The translations under genes and the position numbers were made by a program. A stretch of 64,000 nucleotides of DNA from Labia minor (lineage: Eukaryota > Arthropoda > Insecta > Dermaptera > Spongiphoridae): the NCBI GenBank assembly GCA_963082975.1, contig OY720346.1, positions 51,535,759 through 51,599,758 on the forward strand. The letters run 5' to 3'. The notes under the pieces are model-generated. The model ran no database searches and was not told the origin of the DNA. It saw only the letters and a program-made list of their open reading frames with translations. Below are positions 59,063 through 64,000 of the stretch, piece after piece (position 1 is the first letter of the stretch; each line of letters starts with the position of its first letter).

Positions 59063-59597
59063 CTCAAGTGTCTCCACTTGACTGTCTCGCAAATTTGAAT
59101 TGGATTAATTAAGATATATTATATTATATTTAAATTAAATTAATTATAAATTAAAATTAATAAAAAATATTTATTAAATCAGCGCATGTTTGGCTCTTTG
59201 TTGATGGCACCACGTCACTTGCTGGCGCGTAATTGTCAGTAAACGTGTTGAAAAATTAATTCCGGTACTTTCAGCGATTCAATCAAGCTGAAATTCGATA
59301 TATAGCAGTTTTATACAATTTGTAATCATGTGAAAAACTATCAAACATATATCTTTATTTTTACTGTCAGTTTAGAAGAAAAAAATTGAAAACGTGGTAG
59401 GCAATTACCCTCTCAAAGTACATTTTTTAAAAGTTGATAGAAAACTTCGAATTTTGAATAATGCCCTTTCAAGATTCAGCTCAAACCGTTTTTGCGTAAT
59501 CTTGTCTACACACACATACACAAACACACACAAACATTTTGTTCAACCTTAGTAAAAATGACTCAGGGACCTTCAAAACGTATAAAAACATCAATAT
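59063..59597 (+). mobile_element. Family E element, copy 8, distal end truncated
   Basis: Starts CTCAAGTGTCTCCACTTGAC with a compensated hairpin (CAAGTG-TCTC-CACTTG) in which both arms changed together. The core TTCCGGTACTTTCAGCGATT and (CA)n are present. It ends at GTATAAAAACATCAATATAT without the distal subterminal repeat. Confidence 0.78.
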
Positions 59598-59689
59598 ATA
59601 TATAAATTATAAAAAACAATATTTTTAAAACTTTAGTTTTTATTTTAAATAAAACATTCCCGACATAGAATATAAAATTAATACTTTGT

Positions 59690-59937
59690 ACTTCCGGTTT
59701 CCGGATATACACCAAAAGTTGATCAATTCATCTTACTGATGCATTAAGTAAATATATCAAATTTTATAAAAATCCGTTGAGCTGTACATGTCTATACGGA
59801 CACCCAACGGACAGACGGACAGACACACATCATGCTAAAAATATTTTTTTTCTGTTAACAAAATGCATGATTCGTGAAGATATGTAAAAATCTCCACTTG
59901 TGAAATTTGGTTTGAAAACAATACCTTCCCTTACTAT
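59690..59937 (-). mobile_element. Family C element, copy 6, partial
   Basis: Retains TTCCGGTTTCCGGATATACA, CAAAAGTTGATCAATTCATC, the GGACAGACGGACAGAC microsatellite and AATCTCCACTTGTGAAATTT. Both termini are lost. Confidence 0.72.
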
Positions 59938-59944
59938 TTAAACA

Positions 59945-60905
59945 AACAAATATTTGCTATTCTAATCTTAAATTGAATACTAAAAATGGGTTTTATTTAA
60001 AATAATTAGAGATAAAAAAAAATAAATAAAATTAATTTAAAAGAAAAAAAAACAAGAATAGAAGAAGAATGAAAATTTGTATTTATATTTGAATAAAAAT
60101 AAATAATTCAAGCATAAAAAAAAAATTTAAAAAACTTGAAATAGCCAAAATGTCTCCTCTCTAGTCAATGCCGACATGTCTAGACTATGAACTAAAAAAA
60201 ATACATAATCTAAAAATCAAATTGATTGAATAAGAAAAAAAAAGTCGTAAATTCTTTATCTCATAACACAGCAGCACAAATTGACAAATTTTCTTAAACA
60301 CTAGAAACACAATTTAGTAGAAACCACAGTACGAAAAAAAAAACAAATACAGTTGTTAAACTAGGAAACATTTATTCTATTTTATATTAGATAAATGAGA
60401 CGCCATTTGAATAATTTAAATATTCGATTTATTCTAATAGATCTATTTATATGATAAACTTTGCTCTGGCGCCCTTTTGGGTCACCTAATATTAACCTGA
60501 AGGGCAAAAAACAACAAACAAGCCTGTTATGCAACCGGAGCCGTACAGAAGCCTCGAAACGATATAAATTAAAAACAAAATTTCTTATCGAATTTTAAAA
60601 TCATTATAAACACTCATTAAAATTATATATTTTTATTTATTTCATACCTTTATTCACTCAAATTACAATAAATTATCAATTTTTTTCGAACGATTTTTTT
60701 TATTATTTATCAATCAAATGAGTTGTTTTTAAATTTAAAAAATTAATGTATATATTAAATTAATAATAATATCACTAATTCAAATTATAATAGAAATTAG
60801 AGTTCGACATCTTGTAAAATTTAATATAAAATAATGATTATTAAAATATGTATACTTTAATAAATATTTAAATAGTAAATAGATTTTAATGTTTATATTT
60901 TAAAA
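59945..60905. other. AT-rich sequence, nothing recognised
   Basis: Apart from a mixed patch near 60455-60570, A/T runs only. Confidence 0.5.
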
Positions 60906-60910
60906 ATAAA

Positions 60911-61385
60911 CCGACCGACGATTTGAAATAAATTAATGTCTAAACAACATTATAAATATATATATATATAAAGGATAAAAAATACATTTTTAAAACTTGA
61001 ATTAAAATGACTAAATTATATATTTTGGATTTTATTTTTTGTTTAATTAATCAATTATTAATTACAATTATATTTTATGAAAAAATTTCCGACAATGAAT
61101 ATGAAATTAATAGTTTGTAAACTACCACTTCTGGTTTCCGGATATACACCAAAAGTTGATGAATTCATAATGCCTTAAGTAATATACCAAATTTGATAAA
61201 AATTCGTTTAAAAGTTCGAGCTGTACACGTCTATACAGACACAATGGATAGTCGGACAGACGGATATCATGCAAAAAATACTTTTTTCTGTTAACAATAC
61301 GCATGCTTCGTGCAGATATGTAAAAATCTTCACATGTGAAAATTTCGAGTGAAAACAATATCTTCCCTTTCTATCTTCGCTTTGT
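60911..61385 (-). mobile_element. Family C element, copy 7, hairpin end lost
   Basis: Begins with the subterminal ACCGACCGACGATTTGAAAT, directly preceded by A-rich sequence, so the outer hairpin is missing. Core, microsatellite (GGACAGACGG) and AATCTTCACATGTGAAAATT are recognisable but diverged; a central part is replaced by (TA)n. Confidence 0.68.
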
Positions 61386-61396
61386 AAAAATTAATA

Positions 61397-61922
61397 CTAC
61401 CTCCGATCCACAGTTCTAGTTGTCATATTGGTTGCATAAATTTTGACCCATAATACTTGTTATATTTGATGAAACTTTTATAGCTATAGCTTCGCTTATG
61501 TTAAACCGATTTTCAAAAGTAATAGCTTGTTGAAAAGGGTTACTGAAGGCTTTCTAACAAGCTTGGGAACTTAAAAATAGGTGATCAATAGGTGAATAAA
61601 AAATTGCGAGTCAGAAATATGTTCCTTATAACATTTATTTCAGTTATTCACGGGAACAAATTTTAAACAGAGCACGAAACAGTAAGACAAAATGTGACAA
61701 GAAATGAGGAACAAATAGAAATTAATTGTTGCGAGTATAATACTACTTACTACTACTTTATTTCTCTAATTTTTTGACTAAATAATTTATTTTCTTAAAT
61801 TTGGATTTTTAGAAAATAATTAATATAGTAGAAATGTAGCATATCTTTAAGAAAATTACTCAAATAGCATACATTTTCAATAATCGGAACATGAGTATCC
61901 AAACTATTGTGGACGGAGGTAG
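61397..61922. mobile_element. Tc1/mariner-type MITE (Stowaway-like ends)
   Basis: 526 bp flanked by TA. Left CTACCTCCGATCCACAG and right inverse CTACCTCCGTCCACA pair with one base gap; CTnCCTCCGT is the hallmark of Stowaway-type mariner MITEs. The interior has no recognisable transposase. Confidence 0.68.
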
Positions 61923-62347
61923 TACTATTTATTGTAATCCAATCAAAACAGACAAAAAAAAATATTTTTTTATAGATTTAAGAATTTTTTGTATAATAAT
62001 ATAAATATATAAAAAAAATAATTTTTAATTTTGAGTTTAAGAAAAAATTTCATAAATTGTTGAATGTGTATCCTTTACTAATCTGGAGTAAGTAAAATTA
62101 AAAAGGAATTGTGTATAGAATATTTAGATGAAGATACTTGCCAAATAATATTTGTTTCCCTCATTTAAGGTGACATTCTTTTTAACCAATGATGAATTGA
62201 TAAATACCTGAAACAAAAAAAAGAACATTAGATAAATATTAAAAACAGAAAATAAAATATTTTTATTTCAACAATTATGCAACAATCAAAGACATTATAT
62301 TAACTTAATTTAAAGGAAAATTAATTAAAAAAATAAAAAAAAATAAA

Positions 62348-62877
62348 AAATCTGGAGTGTCTCCACTCGATTGTCTCGTAAATTTGAATTGAATTAATTA
62401 ACATATATTATATTTAAATTAAATTTAAATAATTAAATTATAAATTAAAATTAATAAATAATATTGCGTGTTTGGCCCTTTGTTGATGGCACCACGTCAC
62501 GTGCTGGCGCGTGATTGCCAGTGAACGTTCAAAATTAATTCCGGTACTTTCAGCGAGTCAATCAAGCTGAAATTCGATATATAGAAGTTTTATACAATTT
62601 TTAATCATGTGAAAAAATGAAAAGGTGGTAGGTAATGACCCTCTCTGAATGAGCTACATTTCTCAAGATTTGATAGAAAATTAGGAACTTTTAATAATGC
62701 CCGTGTACCAAATTTCATCATTCTAGCTCAAACCGTTTCTTGTCTACACACTCACATACACATACTGACATTTTTCTCAAACTTAGGGAAAATGACTCGG
62801 GAGCCTTCAAAAACATTAAAATCTCGACATCGAAAATTTTTGTGATCGCAATACTATCTCTTGAGACATAGTAAAAA
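62348..62877 (+). mobile_element. Family E element, copy 9
   Basis: Hairpin GAGTG-TCTC-CACTC intact. The core TTCCGGTACTTTCAGCGAGT, a short (CA) region and a diverged distal end TCTTGAGACATAGTAAA follow. Confidence 0.78.
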
Positions 62878-62879
62878 TA

Positions 62880-63805
62880 ATTATAAAATAAAGGTTAATT
62901 CTTTTTTAAAAATGTTTAATTAATAATTATCCATTTGAGATAAACATATTTAATAGTTGCATCCCTTTTAGGTCAAACAATGGATTACCGGAACTTTCAA
63001 CCCCAAAATGAACGAACCTTTGAGAATTCAACCATTCACCTCTTCAACAATATAACAAGTATCATAAAATAATCAGAACTGAGTTAGATGAGAAGGTTAA
63101 TTAATAATGAATTGAAATAGAAGCGAGATGAGGTGCTTTAGACATTATAGAAATTAATGAACCAGGTAAATAAGACGGACTGAGGAAGAGAAAAGTGAGC
63201 AAGAGAGGTTGGGGGGGGAGAACAAAAAAGAGCATCTGATTAATGTGAAGTAGGTATAATTTTATCTTTTACCAAAATTGTATTTGTATAACTGAAAAAT
63301 ATTATTATGATTAATTAACAAAAAGAACTTGTTTGCGTTTAAGTCACGGAAAGAACGCCTAAAATAGATGACGTAGAAATACTAATTAACACGATACTAA
63401 ATGTAAATGGCGTTTACTTTATTTATCTAACGTTTTACACAATGAATAAACCTAAATGGATTAATATACTTAAATATTACTTCTTACAAACCGACTCCTG
63501 AATGCTCTATAAATTCCATATTTATTTAATTAAACATAAATACGAAATTTTATATAAAAATAATTCTGGTACAAATAATTAACAAAATAGATTTCTTTGT
63601 TTACGTCTACTTATGATTTCAGTCGTTAATGGGTTAGAAAATTTTAGCACCTTATAAGAATAATAAGGGTTAATAATACTTAAATATTATTATGAAAAAA
63701 AAAAATAATAACTAGAGGTCAAGGAAAAATGTTATTTGAGATAACTAAATGATAAAAAAATTTCTTGTTCAATTCTTTCAATGTTTTTTGGAGTCTTAAA
63801 TCTCT
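62880..63805. other. AT-rich sequence, nothing recognised
   Basis: Purine-rich patch near 63180-63235 (GGTTGGGGGGGGAGAAC). No gene or repeat recognised. Confidence 0.5.
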
Positions 63806-63809
63806 TTTT

Positions 63810-63931
63810 ACTATCTCGCCAGAGATAGTATTGCGATCATGAAAATTTTCGATGTTGAGATTTTGATGTTTTTATACGTTTTGAAGGTTCCTGAATCATT
63901 TTCACTAAGGTCGAGAAAAATGTCTCTCTCT

Positions 63932-64000
<69 letters not shown>
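63810..64000 (-). mobile_element. Family E element, copy 10, cut by window edge
   Basis: ACTATCTCGCCAGAGATAGT at the start matches the distal end of other E copies inverted, then AAAATTTTCGATGTTGAGAT. It enters a (TG)n tract of over 60 bp that runs off the window, the longest (TG)n seen here. Confidence 0.78.

Noticed and set aside
1..64000. CRISPR arrays, bacterial operons or ribosome-binding sites
   Set aside because: No regularly spaced short direct repeats with unique spacers; composition and elements are eukaryotic.
63930..64000. Long (TG)n as telomere-like or regulatory tract
   Set aside because: It is at the position of the microsatellite seen in other family E copies, so it is part of that element, expanded.

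Overview
The window is very AT-rich eukaryotic DNA with no recognisable host gene. The only long coding relics belong to transposable elements: Tc1/mariner transposases, two kinds of non-LTR retrotransposon, and a possible pogo-like tail. The element mix (many mariner lineages, a DD34E Tc1, tRNA-derived SINEs, and short GTCT- or TG-microsatellite repeats with subterminal inverted repeats) suggests an arthropod. I cannot name the species from sequence alone. No intact host exon, rRNA gene or functional tRNA gene is visible, so the window is probably intergenic or lies inside a very large intron.

Region by region. At 0.9-12.5 kb there is a repeat complex built from two interleaved families. Family A has GC-rich hairpin termini beginning ACCGGGACCCCGAG. 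Family B is AT-rich, carries tRNA-like modules and ends in TAGCTAGCATAATAAGATAA. A 1647-bp Tc1 element (1642-3288) sits inside one B copy, and the complex turns back on itself around 10.5-10.9 kb. At 3.7-5.1, 13.6-16.5, 27.7-29.6, 33.8-34.4, 41.8-42.2, 50-56, 59-61 and 62.3-64 kb lie copies of two short families, C (about 625 bp) and E (about 590 bp). Their layout matches Helentron-associated (DINE/mini-me-like) elements: subterminal inverted repeats, a microsatellite, and a hairpin at one end. A third family, F (18.1, 25.6, 53.3 kb), partly shares this layout. A foldback family D occurs at 13.4, 14.6 and 46.2 kb.

The 19-26 kb stretch holds hAT-like foldbacks, a tRNA-derived SINE with perfect 11-bp target duplications (20794-21064), a rearranged mariner, and a degenerate, possibly pogo-like element flanked by repeated CCAGTAGTTGACA motifs (23022-24183). 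The 33-48 kb stretch is rich in dead mariners, most with matching terminal inverted repeats and TA target duplications but no catalytic core. 5'-truncated LINE ends lie at 42.3, 43.5 and 51.6 kb. Between these islands are long stretches of plain AT-rich sequence with simple repeats.

The pattern is nested insertion over time: mariner into foldback D, C into D, C into a mariner, a C-E-C block into a SINE, a poly-A retrocopy into a mariner, and Tc1 into a B unit. The only near-intact transposase is the Tc1 one, broken by a single frameshift. Everything else appears non-autonomous or dead.
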